64,000 nucleotides of DNA from Oxalobacter formigenes (GCF_027158485.1 NZ_JAMKYJ010000001.1), one strand, 5' to 3'; counted from the first letter of the stretch, positions 52,801-60,885 are shown. Numbers and translations: made by a program. Notes: generated by a model from the sequence alone, not told the origin.

Positions 52801-55490
52801 CGGTAACTCGTAAACAGCCCGTTATTGCCCGGCGAATCCGACACGCTCGTCAAACCATACGCATAACTGGCAACCGCTACCGTATTACCGTCCTGCTGGA
52901 CATTCGACTGGACCGTGCCTGAAACCGATCCCGACAAATCCTGCAAGACCAGATTCGAGGCCGAACCCTGTACCGTATTCGCACCGATCAAAAGCTGGTT
53001 CGTATTGCCATCATCCTGCTGCAAAAGCGGTTTCGCCGAAATGGCCGACGTGTCCGCATTGACCTGAACCGTTCCCGAGCCCAGATTCAGCACACCCGTC
53101 TGGATCACGCCGGTCGGCAAATTCGGGAACCGCAGCAATCCGCCGTTCAACTCCATATTGCCAACCGCCTGCGTCCCCGCCCCGACGTTCGTCGTACTGC
53201 CCGCATTCAGCCGCAACGTCGAATTGCCGAGCACCGCCGTATTCGTTCCCGACAAACTGAACGTACCGTCATTCAACTCGACCGTCCCGGCAAACGCCGT
53301 GCCTGCCGAACTGGCAAAGTCAAACGTGTTCGTCCCCGAAGCCAGTCCCACCTTCAGCAACCCCGTCCCAAGCAGCGCATTGCCGAAACTGACATTCCCA
53401 CTTGCAGGACTGTCGATTTCTAGCGTGCCGTTCGCATTCACCGTTGCAGAACCACTGCCCAGCGTCCCGTTTTCCGTCAACACCAGCGTTCCGGCATTCA
53501 CAACCGTCCCATCGGTATAGCCCTGTACGGTCGGCAACAACAGCGTGCCTGCTCCGTTCTTGACCAGTTTCGCCGTCCCGCTAATGGGTGCTTCCAGCCT
53601 CAGCTCTTCTGCATTGCCACTGCTATCGAGCCCGATCGTCGCATTAACGCTCGTCCCTGCATAAGCCGCTTTCAATGCACTGGATGAATTCAGCGTGCCA
53701 TACCCCGTCAGATTCACCGTTCCGTTCACGGCATTACCCAGCGCAATAGCCGCGGAATCCAGCATCAGCGTGCCGCCTTCCACATCCAGAGAGGTTCCAT
53801 TGTTGAGATTCAACGTCGCCACCTTCAGCGTCCCGGAATTTTCCCCTTTCAGCGTTGCTCCGCTCTTCAGGTCGAACGTGCCGAACGTCGTCCGCCCATA
53901 CTTTACCCCGTCAGCCACCGTAAACGTGCCGCCGTTGACTGTCGTATTGACGTTGATATCCGTATCGTAAGCCGTCGAGACCCCGTTATCCCCATAAAAA
54001 GCCGTCTCGCCCGTGCCGTTCTGGTTAAGCGTCAGCGTGCCACCGGCAACCAGCGACAGCGGGTCGTAAAAACGGATTGCATTGCCCTGCGACCCGTCAA
54101 GGTTGAGCGTATTGGACGTTTCCCAGTAAATCGCATTCGGCGTGCCCGTTCCCTCGACCGGCTTGTAGAAGGCATAAGAGTTGCCCGTATCCAGCGTCCT
54201 GTTTTCAGACACGAAAGTCGACCCCTGACGATTCCCCCTGAATACGATATCGCCCGTGTTCGCATTGATATTCAACGACCCTTTACGGATGTAAATCGCC
54301 CCGCCCAGCGTCTTGGCGGAGTTATTCGTGAATTCAGCTGCCCCTGCAATATTGGCGGAACCGCCCTGCGCATTCAGGAAAATCGCGCCACCGTATCCAC
54401 TGCCGTTCAAGGAATAAACATAATTGTTATTGAACGTCGAATGCCCGTTCATAAACAGATTGTAATTGTGAGTACCTGCTTCCCTCGACTGGTTCAAACC
54501 GATAGCCCCGCCCTGCGCATTATTGTAGGCCGTGGTTTTCAGGTCATTGACGAAATTGCCGTCAAACGTGGCGTCGCCATTAAACGTAATCGACGTTCCC
54601 GTTGTCCCGGCAGAAGCGATAAACCCCATATGAATCGCCCCGCCGCTGGCGCTGCGGTCAGTGTAATGGTTCGGGAAATCCTGCGTCGCCCCCATAATGC
54701 TGTAGGTGTAATTGTTCGTGAAACTCGTGTCCCCATTGAACACCAGCGTCCCGTTCCCGCCCCACATATCGATCGCGCCGCCGTAATGACCCGTATGGTT
54801 ATTATTGAACAGCGTCGTCCCGTTGAAATTCACCGTCGGCGCCGCATCCGGATAAATCGCCATCGCCCCGCTGTAATTGGCCCCCCAGTTCGAATCGAAC
54901 GTGACATTATTCAAAAAATTCATCGTCCCCGAACTGATCCCGATTGTCCCCGACTGGTCGGCCAGACCATGATTTCCCTTGAAAACGACCCCTTTCGCAC
55001 CCCCGTCGATATTCGTGACACTGTTCACCCGCTGCGAAATGATCGGGCCATAATTGCCCGAGGCATACAGGTTGAAATTCGTCGGTCCGATATTCTGGAA
55101 AGTCGTCCCGTTGAAATCGAAATTCGTCGTAATCCCTGCCGAGCCGATCCAGAAAAGCGAATCTCGCACCCCGGCAAACGTCTGCGTCTCGACCACCGCG
55201 TCATTAATCGCCAGAGACCCGTTATTGCGGCTGAAGTAAAAATAAACCCCCGTCGCCGGCCCGAACGTGATCTTGTGCCCGTTCCCGTTGATTTTCAGGT
55301 TATTCGTGTTCGTTGAAGCATACGTAAACGCCGTATTCCAGGAAACATCTCCCAGAAGATTCAGGTCGTATTGCCCCTTGCTGAGATACCCGCTGACCAG
55401 ATCGTCACCAGACTGCACCGAAATCTGACCATAAGCCGGAAAAGCCAAAGAAAGTGCGATCACCACGCACGACGCGGAGGGTAGTTTCAT
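46821..55490 (-). CDS. Giant classical autotransporter with PATR repeats
   Basis: 2889 residues. A signal peptide (ASCVVIALSLAFPAYG) opens the chain. Residues 30-500 resemble a polymorphic-outer-membrane-protein-like beta helix (repeated FNNNHTG, FTNNYT, GGAI motifs such as SGYGGAIFLNAQGGSANIAG). The long middle consists of PATR beta strand repeats (GNGTLTLTGNNTYDGGTQVS), grouped in three super-modules of about 600 residues. The last 290 residues are the translocator barrel (FWSYVEAGYGTGRAAGQIEQ to LAGIKVSW). The gene would put a very long beta-helical adhesin on the surface. It is flanked by tail-fibre C and the AT-rich defence island. Its start lacks a clear binding site. Confidence 0.92.
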   Translation of the reverse strand: MKLPSASCVVIALSLAFPAYGQISVQSGDDLVSGYLSKGQYDLNLLGDVSWNTAFTYASTNTNNLKINGNGHKITFGPATGVYFYFSRNNGSLAINDAVVETQTFAGVRDSLFWIGSAGITTNFDFNGTTFQNIGPTNFNLYASGNYGPIISQRVNSVTNIDGGAKGVVFKGNHGLADQSGTIGISSGTMNFLNNVTFDSNWGANYSGAMAIYPDAAPTVNFNGTTLFNNNHTGHYGGAIDMWGGNGTLVFNGDTSFTNNYTYSIMGATQDFPNHYTDRSASGGAIHMGFIASAGTTGTSITFNGDATFDGNFVNDLKTTAYNNAQGGAIGLNQSREAGTHNYNLFMNGHSTFNNNYVYSLNGSGYGGAIFLNAQGGSANIAGAAEFTNNSAKTLGGAIYIRKGSLNINANTGDIVFRGNRQGSTFVSENRTLDTGNSYAFYKPVEGTGTPNAIYWETSNTLNLDGSQGNAIRFYDPLSLVAGGTLTLNQNGTGETAFYGDNGVSTAYDTDINVNTTVNGGTFTVADGVKYGRTTFGTFDLKSGATLKGENSGTLKVATLNLNNGTSLDVEGGTLMLDSAAIALGNAVNGTVNLTGYGTLNSSSALKAAYAGTSVNATIGLDSSGNAEELRLEAPISGTAKLVKNGAGTLLLPTVQGYTDGTVVNAGTLVLTENGTLGSGSATVNANGTLEIDSPASGNVSFGNALLGTGLLKVGLASGTNTFDFASSAGTAFAGTVELNDGTFSLSGTNTAVLGNSTLRLNAGSTTNVGAGTQAVGNMELNGGLLRFPNLPTGVIQTGVLNLGSGTVQVNADTSAISAKPLLQQDDGNTNQLLIGANTVQGSASNLVLQDLSGSVSGTVQSNVQQDGNTVAVASYAYGLTSVSDSPGNNGLFTSYRLTQLDLQNNRTLTLSGDATTPAGANDMKAKITGSGNLAIDATGTIILANANNDYSGNTSVNTGTLQLGTDHALGNTSLLTIADGASTDINGKTQTVDSLVGAGSLNVNGGNLTVSNGGYFSGVMSGNAGALTLAGGDLILSGANTFTGTTTQTSGLLQIGSGGTSGSYAGNIVAGGTVAFNRSDSSEYGGVISGDGNLVKSSTGTLTLTGNNTYGGGTQINAGTLAVGNGGTSGSIAGDVTNNGKLAFNRGDDITFGGVITGSGSLDKSGNGKLTLTAENAYAGTTVVNNGTLALLQENAAGTGTISLADTTTLQLGFNNGVFDNSIFGFAGSTVSVLGSNITLGVSNPVFSGTWNVTGSANISTPGNLGNGSVSLAGDLNLNAQAGNYAFNNALSGAGDLNVTMASGSDVFSFSNAANNGFTGTLSLGKSSFGLSGANTQVLANASLQLNNGNVTTVGDGEQAIGNLNLNGGSLAWDGFTTPEENPNGTISTNNLALNGGQIRVDMSAAGESNPPASGGSKLLQQDDGNVSSKLISAGHVTGDISNIQLADLNGNALAANQVVGVVENNVKVADASYNYGLTTGSGNDGVYLNYGLTQLDILANQTLTFSGDETTPDGANDMKAKITGSGNLAINATDKIILANTTNDYTGSTTVNSGTLQLGTDHALGNTSLLDIAAGATMDMNGKTQTVRALGGAGSLNVNSGNLTVSNGGDFGGVIAGDTGTVDLTGGTLTLTGENTFTGATTVASGSLQIGNGGTTGSYAGNIANEGSVIFNRSDDIAYGGVVNGSGNLVKDGNGTLTLTGVNAYTGGTEVNAGTLQIGDGGTNGIIIGDIANAGGVVFNRSDDIAFGGVISGNGSMSKEGNGVLTLTADQTYTGTTSVNAGTLAIGNGGTGGSITGDIANAGSVVFNRSDNLAYGGVISGTGQVEQAGNGTLTLTGNNTYDGGTQVSDGTLRLTGAGTPGSGTVNIASQGTLLVDSPNGNAYTFNNRLEGDGQLQVAMGSETDTFDFASGAGSRFTGKMNFDKGSMTLGDANTAALSQATLDLGENATVTMDGDRTIGNLTFGGGQLNTTLKNGTNVNVLTVGYLDVNADDSPAVPGTVNYVGGTLNPEPDRSGNLLLQGDINANNSIAIVRADSVSSVGTQLELLMDGVAPQDKTVVTTDGFGNDDLRATYGYMAVITDKKADNMTGLFGGYVLKTLESQTNAILDSTTAPDANFGAKLTGAGNFEFRANDNSITLVNAANDYGGQTTAASGTLNMGTNNVFGQTSALNIKNSATVNMNGHTQTVGELNGEDGSTLDLGGGSLTVTAGGNSNGILSGAGNLHLTGGTLVVANANENLSAAVDIQSGVTAQLLSTKGLGSGDISLAGQLQFSGAQGTLANRLNGAGAVTLADGSNMNFSADNSAFSGSVNIGSGTTLSASAGSQLGTATVANNGNLVLHSDGDWTFTNAMSGSGKLVKEGDGIIRVSSEYAHSGGTEITHGSLVMDNAASALSGSGDVRIAEGATLAGYGSIGGSVFNFGTLAVGNGSELLRSATTGTLTIAGGLTNSGAIHLGGAAVGNVLRVQGNFTGGGTLMLNTVLGDDTSATDKLVVEGNTSGSTAVLVNNKGGLGADTHNGIQIVQVDGASDGNFYLGSRVVQGAYDYRLYKGSIDNPDDGDWYLRSTRNDPTPVIRPEIGAYLANRDAAQTMFRHTLHDRMGESAFSEGKVASKNAPAFWSYVEAGYGTGRAAGQIEQRRWSNKVQVGGDFYRSTEDINNWRVGAMAGYGTLRSRSLTDGQAYRADSDLTGYNAGLYATWFADGKAGADGPYLDGWIQHGWFRNKVKGDELAEQRYNSRAWSGSVEGGWTFNAWSTNDYRFYVQPQVQVIYTRYHGNDVIENNGTVIENSHEDGISTRLGARFFGNGTGAGSRWQPYAELNWLHNNKASTIRIGDESFDSALPKNVAELKAGFEVVLNKNTNAWAQVRMQKGEDNYKSVGGLAGIKVSW
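48750..49730 (-). repeat. Autotransporter super-module 3 (approximate limits)
   Basis: The most diverged copy: NTAALSQATLDLGENATVTM, AKLTGAGNFEFRANDN and LVNAANDYGGQTTAASGTLN align with modules 1 and 2. The AKLTG motif lies about 1.8 kb from its counterpart in module 2. Confidence 0.55.
50160..51540 (-). repeat. Autotransporter super-module 2 (approximate limits)
   Basis: It contains KLLQQDDGNVSSKLISAG, NDMKAKITGSGNLAINAT, GTLQLGTDHALGNTSLLDIA and NSGNLTVSNGGDFGGVIAG. The NDMKAKITG motif is 1788 bases (596 codons) from that of module 1. Confidence 0.75.
51960..53330 (-). repeat. Autotransporter super-module 1 (approximate limits)
   Basis: It contains LLQQDDGNTNQLLIGANT, NDMKAKITGSGNLAIDAT, GTLQLGTDHALGNTSLLTIA and NGGNLTVSNGGYFSGVMSG, nearly identical in wording to module 2. 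Confidence 0.75.
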
Positions 55491-55739
55491 TTTTCAGGAA
55501 GTTTGTAGATGGACGAAGCTTTATCTTCGACCTTCCCGATAATGAAGGGCTAGACTTAGGACAAGGAAAGGGGCGGGGCGGGTTGAGGTGGGGCAGGAGA
55601 ATAGAAAAGGGTTAAATTTATTAAACTACTTAAAAGGTTTTAAATCTCTCGAAAATAAATAATAAAAGAATAAAATACTCACCCAAGTATAATTTTGACA
55701 ATGCAATAAATTTATTTTGTTTAGCCAAAAATAAAAAAT

Positions 55740-57503
55740 TTAATTTAAATTTCCTAAATACATAGATGTATTATCTCTATTAAAAGCAGGCTCCCATTTC
55801 TCATCATTATTATCAATATTATAATGATAAGAAGTAGATGAAAATATTATCTGAGCATCTTTATCTGAAGCTAAATTTTTTAAATTAATCATAAAATTAT
55901 TAATATCTTCTTCATGAATCTCATGTTGCCTAGGCGTATCCAATATTAAAAAACGGAATTGTCTATTTTTATCATTGAGATATAGCTCAAAAAAAGCAGC
56001 GCGAACAGCTAATATTACTCTTACTTTTGTGCTTCCCTTTATAGAATTAATTTTTTCTTTTCCAAATATAATTTTTAGATCATTCTCTACAATTATATCA
56101 CGAGAAATGTTTTTAGTACCTAATATATCTAACCACTTTATAATAAACTCTTTAAATTTTAATCTTATTTTAGTATATTCAATATCAGAAACACCAACAT
56201 TTGCAGACATAGAACCTATTAAATCTAATATTTTATCTCTTTCAACAATTTTATTAAAATAAGATGTTTTATATTTATTTACCACCTCAATAGACTTTCG
56301 TTCTCGCTCCAACTCAAAGATTTCTTCTGTCAACCTTCCAATCACATCTACCAACGATTTAATATCATCCCTTAATTCGATATTTCTAATCTGCTCTTCT
56401 AACTCAGAAATATTACTTTGAATATTATTTAAAAAATTGGATAATTCTTTGATTTTTTCATTAATAAAGTGAGAATTCGACTCAAGATCTTTTATTTGGT
56501 CTTTTAAATATAACAAATTCTTTGCATAAGATTCCGAACTCACGGTAAATAATTTGCAATCTATATTACTACATATATCTTTAAAAGAAGCAAACAATTT
56601 ACGAGATTCTTCATTTAAATTTAATGTATCAATTTCCACTTCAATTTCATTTTTTATTCTTTCTATACCATTAACTCTAGATTGATAGCTATAGATTTGT
56701 TTTTGCACATTCTTAACATCAGAATACTTTGAAACTAATAATTCCTCAAGATTATTTAATACGCTTCCCTTTATATCTCGAGTTGTTCTCAATTTACTTA
56801 AATCTTCGCGTCTTTTTTCAATTTCATCAGCTAAATACTTTTCTGTTTTATTATCATTTATATTAATTTCAATATTTTCAATCATTCCTCTTATATTTAC
56901 AATACTTTCATCAAGCATCTTTAATGTTTCATTGAGTTTCAGTAAATTTTTTTTACTATCAAATGAATTTTTTGGCAAAAATCCTAGAGCCAAACGAAAC
57001 ATTTCTGAAAATTGATCCTTAATGAAATTTGCTTGCGCGGTTTTATAATATTCCTGATATCCATAATCTTGGTCAAGATAGAATAATGGTAGAAATGTTG
57101 ATAAATAAGGTTGTGTTTTTTTATTAGATGTAGAAATAAGATTTGAATATTCAATACCGGCAATATTGAATATAAATTTCGAGTATTCAGACTCAGTGTC
57201 AAATTCAATAATTTCATTATCATTTTGAATGACACTCACAAAGAAATTTCTATCAATTACTCTTGTTAAAGAATATATTTTTTCTTTATTTTCAAAGACT
57301 AGTGATACAGATTCACATTTTTCTGATATATCTTCACGGAATTTTATAGGATATCCTAAACAAAATACAATAGACAAAATTATAGGCGTTTTACCTCTTC
57401 CATTTGGAGCATATAGAAAAGTAATATCACTGCCAAAATTTAATATCTCTGATTTCCACCCATGTTCACCACGCGGATTAACACGTAAGCTTAACAGTTT
57501 CAT
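55740..57503 (-). CDS. SMC/Rad50-like ATPase of a Lamassu/ABC-3C defence operon
   Basis: 587 residues. The N-terminal half ATPase holds a P-loop (LYAPNGRGKTPIIL). Two long coiled-coil arms (roughly 190-420: EKYLADEIEKRREDLSKLRT, SNISELEEQIRNIELRDDIK) surround a central turn. The C-terminal half has the signature-like GSTKVRVILAVRAAFFELYL and Walker B FRFLILDTPRQHE, as in ABC-three-component ATPases. In Lamassu-type systems this SMC-like subunit (LmuB) senses invading DNA and releases the nuclease. The codon use is AT-rich, unlike the neighbours. The start shares one base with the stop of the middle gene. Confidence 0.85.
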   Translation of the reverse strand: MKLLSLRVNPRGEHGWKSEILNFGSDITFLYAPNGRGKTPIILSIVFCLGYPIKFREDISEKCESVSLVFENKEKIYSLTRVIDRNFFVSVIQNDNEIIEFDTESEYSKFIFNIAGIEYSNLISTSNKKTQPYLSTFLPLFYLDQDYGYQEYYKTAQANFIKDQFSEMFRLALGFLPKNSFDSKKNLLKLNETLKMLDESIVNIRGMIENIEININDNKTEKYLADEIEKRREDLSKLRTTRDIKGSVLNNLEELLVSKYSDVKNVQKQIYSYQSRVNGIERIKNEIEVEIDTLNLNEESRKLFASFKDICSNIDCKLFTVSSESYAKNLLYLKDQIKDLESNSHFINEKIKELSNFLNNIQSNISELEEQIRNIELRDDIKSLVDVIGRLTEEIFELERERKSIEVVNKYKTSYFNKIVERDKILDLIGSMSANVGVSDIEYTKIRLKFKEFIIKWLDILGTKNISRDIIVENDLKIIFGKEKINSIKGSTKVRVILAVRAAFFELYLNDKNRQFRFLILDTPRQHEIHEEDINNFMINLKNLASDKDAQIIFSSTSYHYNIDNNDEKWEPAFNRDNTSMYLGNLN

Positions 57504-57982
57504 TAAATCCCCAATTCGATTTGTTTCTCAGTTCTGATATTACGATAATTACGTTGGACCATCATTAAAGTAAGAGATAAATTGTTTGTATCTCTTTTTG
57601 CGGCATTAAGAACTTTTTTTCCTTTTTTTGTAGAAGAAATTATTTTAGAAATATCATCAATATCAATTAATTCTGCAGCTTCAAGAAAAGTCAATGCTCG
57701 AACAGTTCTTATTCTCAAATTAGCAGACCATCCTAAATACTGACTTTTTCCTTTAAATCCAACCAATGTACGTTCAAGGCACTCACCAACTAGTTGTCCG
57801 ATTTCTGTATAGCGTGGTTTTGATTTTGCTGTAGAAATTATAAGTATCACCATAGCTATGAATGGCAAATGAAAAAGCACCTCGTTACTTAACAAAGAAG
57901 ATTCTCTATTTTCATACTCTAATGAGCCAAAACTGCTAATATTTAAGTTCTTTGCTAATGAAAAAAATTCATCAAATTTCAT
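57503..57982 (-). CDS. Small middle component of the Lamassu/ABC-3C operon
   Basis: 159 residues, helical, with no catalytic motif. It opens MKFDEFFSLAKNLNISSFGS, has a hydrophobic middle (LFHLPFIAMVILIISTAKSK) and a helix-rich end (LRIRTVRALTFLEAAELIDI). Position and size match the middle component (LmuC type) found between nuclease and ATPase in three-gene systems. It overlaps the nuclease gene by four bases (ATGA) and the ATPase gene by one base. Assignment rests mainly on context. Confidence 0.72.
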   Translation of the reverse strand: MKFDEFFSLAKNLNISSFGSLEYENRESSLLSNEVLFHLPFIAMVILIISTAKSKPRYTEIGQLVGECLERTLVGFKGKSQYLGWSANLRIRTVRALTFLEAAELIDIDDISKIISSTKKGKKVLNAAKRDTNNLSLTLMMVQRNYRNIRTEKQIELGI

Positions 57983-59157
57983 CGAGCCTCTCCACGCACC
58001 AATACTGAAAAAAATCCTCCAAGAAGTAAACTTACCGTTATTGATTCATCTATTTTTTTATCTAACAAATCAATATGTAGCTCTTCGATTTCTTTTTTCA
58101 AGATATCCAGATTATAATAGTTTTGATGCCATTTTTTACAAATTCTAGATAGACTAGCCATCATAAAATTAAACTCAAATTCAGCAATAATATTACGTTT
58201 TTCCCTGACCCACACATCCCAATTAACTTTTTGTTCCGCGCAAAAATTGATCATTTCTTCATCAGCACCAGATTCTTTTAACTTCCTATATAAAATCGAA
58301 GCATTTTTTAAGGCTTTCGTATCACCACCATTAGATAATGAGTAATAAGCATTCTTTGATATACTTAAAATTGTAAGTAAATCATCTATTCCTATTCCCG
58401 CTTTATTATCAAGTTCTACTTCAGAAATATCATTTATTCTTGCAAATGACTTCTTTTCAACAAGATCAATTAAATTTTTAATAATTTTTTCAATTTCTGA
58501 CTGAGTAAGATCAATTTCACTATAATGATATATAGCACTTCTAGCCTCTTCTGTCAGCCCAGTAGAGTCAGGATCAAGATACGAAACCCCAGGCATAAAA
58601 ACTAACTTTTTGAGATGTTTCTCAATGACATCAACAGTAATAGGATTTTTTATTTCAAATACATCATTGAAATTATCAACTATGAATTTAAGATGTTTAT
58701 TTTCAAATGAATCACTTTCTAGTTCACTTATGATGTTTTCAACCGCATCTTTTAGTTGGACATTTGTCATAAATGTTACTTTATTACATGTGTCCTCAAA
58801 ATTTATTGAATGTATGATTAACCTACCTACAAAGCTATCACGTACACCTTCCAATGTTCTTTTATTTTTTTGTTGTTTTCTCTCATTAAGAGCAAGAATA
58901 TCCGAAACTGACCATTGATAGTTTCTTTTTGCTTTTGTTTTAACTTGATAGAAATCATATGTAAAATTATCTGCCGATTTTTTTCTAACTACAAAATCAT
59001 CATGATAATCACAGTACACACGATCAGTGTCTTTTCCATTAAGGATAGATAGGCATGCAATACTTGCCGCGCGAAATTGAGCTCTAAAGCGTGCAATCGT
59101 ATCTCGCCCATTGTTTTCTCTAGGCTCAATTTCATGCAACTTGATTAGTTTTGTCAT
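57979..59157 (-). CDS. DUF4297/Cap4-like nuclease effector of the Lamassu/ABC-3C operon
   Basis: 392 residues from the ATG at 59157. The N-terminal domain is a restriction-like nuclease of the DUF4297 group: GRDTIARFRAQFRAASIACL, then RVYCDYHDDFVV with Asp54 and FYQVKTKAK with Gln71-x-Lys73, the PD-(D/E)xK core. The remaining 280 residues are helical and probably bind the middle subunit and ATPase. In Lamassu and CBASS Cap4 proteins this domain cuts double-stranded DNA without sequence choice and stops phage growth by killing or plasmid loss. First gene of the operon. Confidence 0.84.
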   Translation of the reverse strand: MTKLIKLHEIEPRENNGRDTIARFRAQFRAASIACLSILNGKDTDRVYCDYHDDFVVRKKSADNFTYDFYQVKTKAKRNYQWSVSDILALNERKQQKNKRTLEGVRDSFVGRLIIHSINFEDTCNKVTFMTNVQLKDAVENIISELESDSFENKHLKFIVDNFNDVFEIKNPITVDVIEKHLKKLVFMPGVSYLDPDSTGLTEEARSAIYHYSEIDLTQSEIEKIIKNLIDLVEKKSFARINDISEVELDNKAGIGIDDLLTILSISKNAYYSLSNGGDTKALKNASILYRKLKESGADEEMINFCAEQKVNWDVWVREKRNIIAEFEFNFMMASLSRICKKWHQNYYNLDILKKEIEELHIDLLDKKIDESITVSLLLGGFFSVLVRGEAR

Positions 59158-59775
59158 ATGACAATACAAGTATTTTATGAAGAAAGGTTACTAAAGGCAT
59201 CTGTTTTGCCCATCACATGTTCTTATAAAGACTAGCATTAAATCTGAACTATTTCTATGATTCATCTGCTATTTTTCTTGTATTTTTACCTATACCGATA
59301 ACAAACTGTTCAATTTACAAACGTCTTTCTTGCAATAAACTATCCAATCAAGTAAATTCATGAACGGAGCCGTATGGAAGCGGCTCTGGGGGTCTGAATA
59401 ATCTCCTATTTCCTATCTCGGTTAGCAACCGATACCGTGCTACCGACGTTCGCCAACGTTGCGGTGTAATCTACCGCTTCGTTGGTTGCGGCGGTCGCAC
59501 ATTTTTATGTGCAAAAACAAAATGAAAAAGCTTCCAACAAAACATAATCGTTTTTGTTGATTAGCTCGTAAACACTGGATAGTGGTACTGAATATACCCC
59601 TGGCTACTGCGTTTGCGAGTTGATTGCAAACGTTCGTTTGTCCGTCGGTTTGTGACGGGCGGGTGTCTGTGAATAAAATACCTCTCCGGAGGGAATAAGC
59701 AGGCAGCGTAGTTAGGACTGTATTCAACGCCCGCCCGACCCCTCGTAAGGTCATAACCTTTAACGGACGAACACC
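59158..59775. other. Intergenic region with a cluster of hairpins
   Basis: No gene is supported. Between 59367 and 59512 there are four stems in a row: GAGCCG / CGGCTC (59367-59386), TCGGTT / AACCGA (59418-59432), a nested CCAACG-GCGGT / ACCGC-CGTTGG (59453-59485) and GCACAT / ATGTGC (59497-59512). Farther right, CGGGCGGG near 59660 can pair with CCCGCCCG near 59730. A structured RNA or a recombination site is possible. Confidence 0.45.
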
Positions 59776-60012
59776 ATGCATACCGCCGACACGGACAGTA
59801 CCGACCCCATTTTCATCGCCGACTTCGGCGAAAGCCCTTCGGTTTTCATCAATGGAAAAGAAGAACCCATCTACCGTTATGCCGTCTGGAGCGAGAAGAA
59901 AATAAAGATCATCGAATATGGAGACGATCTGGACTATTTGCGTAAAAAATACGGCTACGACATACGTATTCGGGTTCTGAACTACACGGCATTTCCGGAT
60001 GAACCGGTCTGA
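59776..60012 (+). CDS. Small acidic protein, unrecognised
   Basis: 78 residues with GC content like the host genes and unlike the defence operon. It begins MHTADTDSTDPIFIADFGES and ends IRIRVLNYTAFPDEPV, with a plausible alternation of beta strands (EPIYRYAVWSEKKIKIIEYG). No family recognised and no strong binding site. It might be an orphan antitoxin-like or phage-derived small protein, but nothing supports a specific role. Confidence 0.5.
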   Translation: MHTADTDSTDPIFIADFGESPSVFINGKEEPIYRYAVWSEKKIKIIEYGDDLDYLRKKYGYDIRIRVLNYTAFPDEPV

Positions 60013-60269
60013 TTGACCCGTTTTTCCGCTCAATTCGTCGCTTTGTGAACAACGAATTCCCAGTATTTATGCGGGTTTGCAGACGAAAAACGGTTTTTGT
60101 TTAACATTTAATGATAAACTGGATCTGCGGCAGTGGGCTGGTGCGCGATCGTCTATGTCCCAGATTGATCCCCTCTCGCTGTCGCACCCAAAAAACGGTC
60201 ATGTATGCCGTTTTTATGTCAAACGATCCGCTCAGCCTCATTCCAGATTTCCACTGCATTCCCCTTTGA

Positions 60270-60554
60270 TCAGTGCCTTGCCAGTTTCCGCAATATTTCC
60301 GGATGTGTTTCGGCGACACGGAGAAGCGTTTTGGCTGCACCGGACGGATTGCGTTTTCCCTGTTCCCATGCCTGTAATGTGCGGACAGAAACGCCCATCA
60401 ACTTGGCAAAGGCCGGTTGGGACATGTTGACCTTGTTCCGCGCCCGGGTGATATCGGAAACGACAACAACCGTTTTTCTGGCTGCTTTTTTCTCTTTCAT
60501 CTGTTTGGCAGATTCCAGAAGATCCTCGCAAAACGCATTCATTTCCTTATCCAT
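60270..60554 (-). CDS. higA: HigA/NadS-type antitoxin, helix-turn-helix
   Basis: 94 residues. The C-terminal half is an XRE helix-turn-helix (MSQPAFAKLMGVSVRTLQAW, EQGKRNPSGAAKTLLRVAET). The N-terminal helix (FCEDLLESAKQMKEKKAARK) is the usual toxin-binding segment. It overlaps the end of the toxin gene by eight bases, the HigBA order (toxin first). It would neutralise the toxin and bind the palindrome at 60867. Confidence 0.88.
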   Translation of the reverse strand: MDKEMNAFCEDLLESAKQMKEKKAARKTVVVVSDITRARNKVNMSQPAFAKLMGVSVRTLQAWEQGKRNPSGAAKTLLRVAETHPEILRKLARH

Positions 60555-60858
60555 TGATAAGCTCCTTCAATTTCAACAGTACATTAGGCGGCAAATTGTC
60601 GAATTTGGACTTTGAATAGGCAATCAGTAGCCAGATTTCCCCATCGTCAAGCATATTGTAATAAATCACTCGGGTACCGCCGCTTTTTCCCATACCGCTA
60701 CGTTTCCACCGGACTTTCCGGACACCAGCGGCACGCGGTACTACATCGCCAGCCAAAGGATTGTTCGCGATCCAGCTGACAAATTCCAGCCTTTCTTCTT
60801 CAGTCCATATATTACTGATGTGTTTCTGGAAAATATCGGTTTCAATAACGGTATACAT
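60547..60858 (-). CDS. higB: RelE/HigB-type toxin
   Basis: 103 residues from the ATG at 60858 (a second ATG at 60864 is in frame). The fold is RelE-like: ETDIFQKHISNIWTEEERLE, then NPLAGDVVPRAAGVRKVRWK, then GKSGGTRVIYYNMLDDGEIW and LLIAYSKSKFDNLP. The Arg/Lys patch (RKVRWKR, RVIYY) is typical of ribosome-dependent mRNA interferases of the HigB-2/YgjM group. The antitoxin follows with an eight-base overlap. Confidence 0.87.
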   Translation of the reverse strand: MYTVIETDIFQKHISNIWTEEERLEFVSWIANNPLAGDVVPRAAGVRKVRWKRSGMGKSGGTRVIYYNMLDDGEIWLLIAYSKSKFDNLPPNVLLKLKELING

Positions 60859-60866
60859 AAGCATAA

Positions 60867-60885
60867 TATACTACTTGGTAGTATA
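60867..60885 (-). promoter_or_regulatory. Operator palindrome of the toxin-antitoxin pair
   Basis: TATACTAC-TTG-GTAGTATA, a perfect 8-3-8 inverted repeat nine bases before the toxin start and overlapping an extended -10 (TGCTATACT on the minus strand). It is the expected site of autorepression. Confidence 0.82.

Noticed and set aside
59440..59520. Integron attC site
   Set aside because: Stems are present, but the required core sites and a cassette-like arrangement with an integrase are missing.
59440..60033. A 197-codon minus-strand frame covering the hairpin cluster and the small gene
   Set aside because: It runs through stem-loops, has no recognisable sequence and no binding site.
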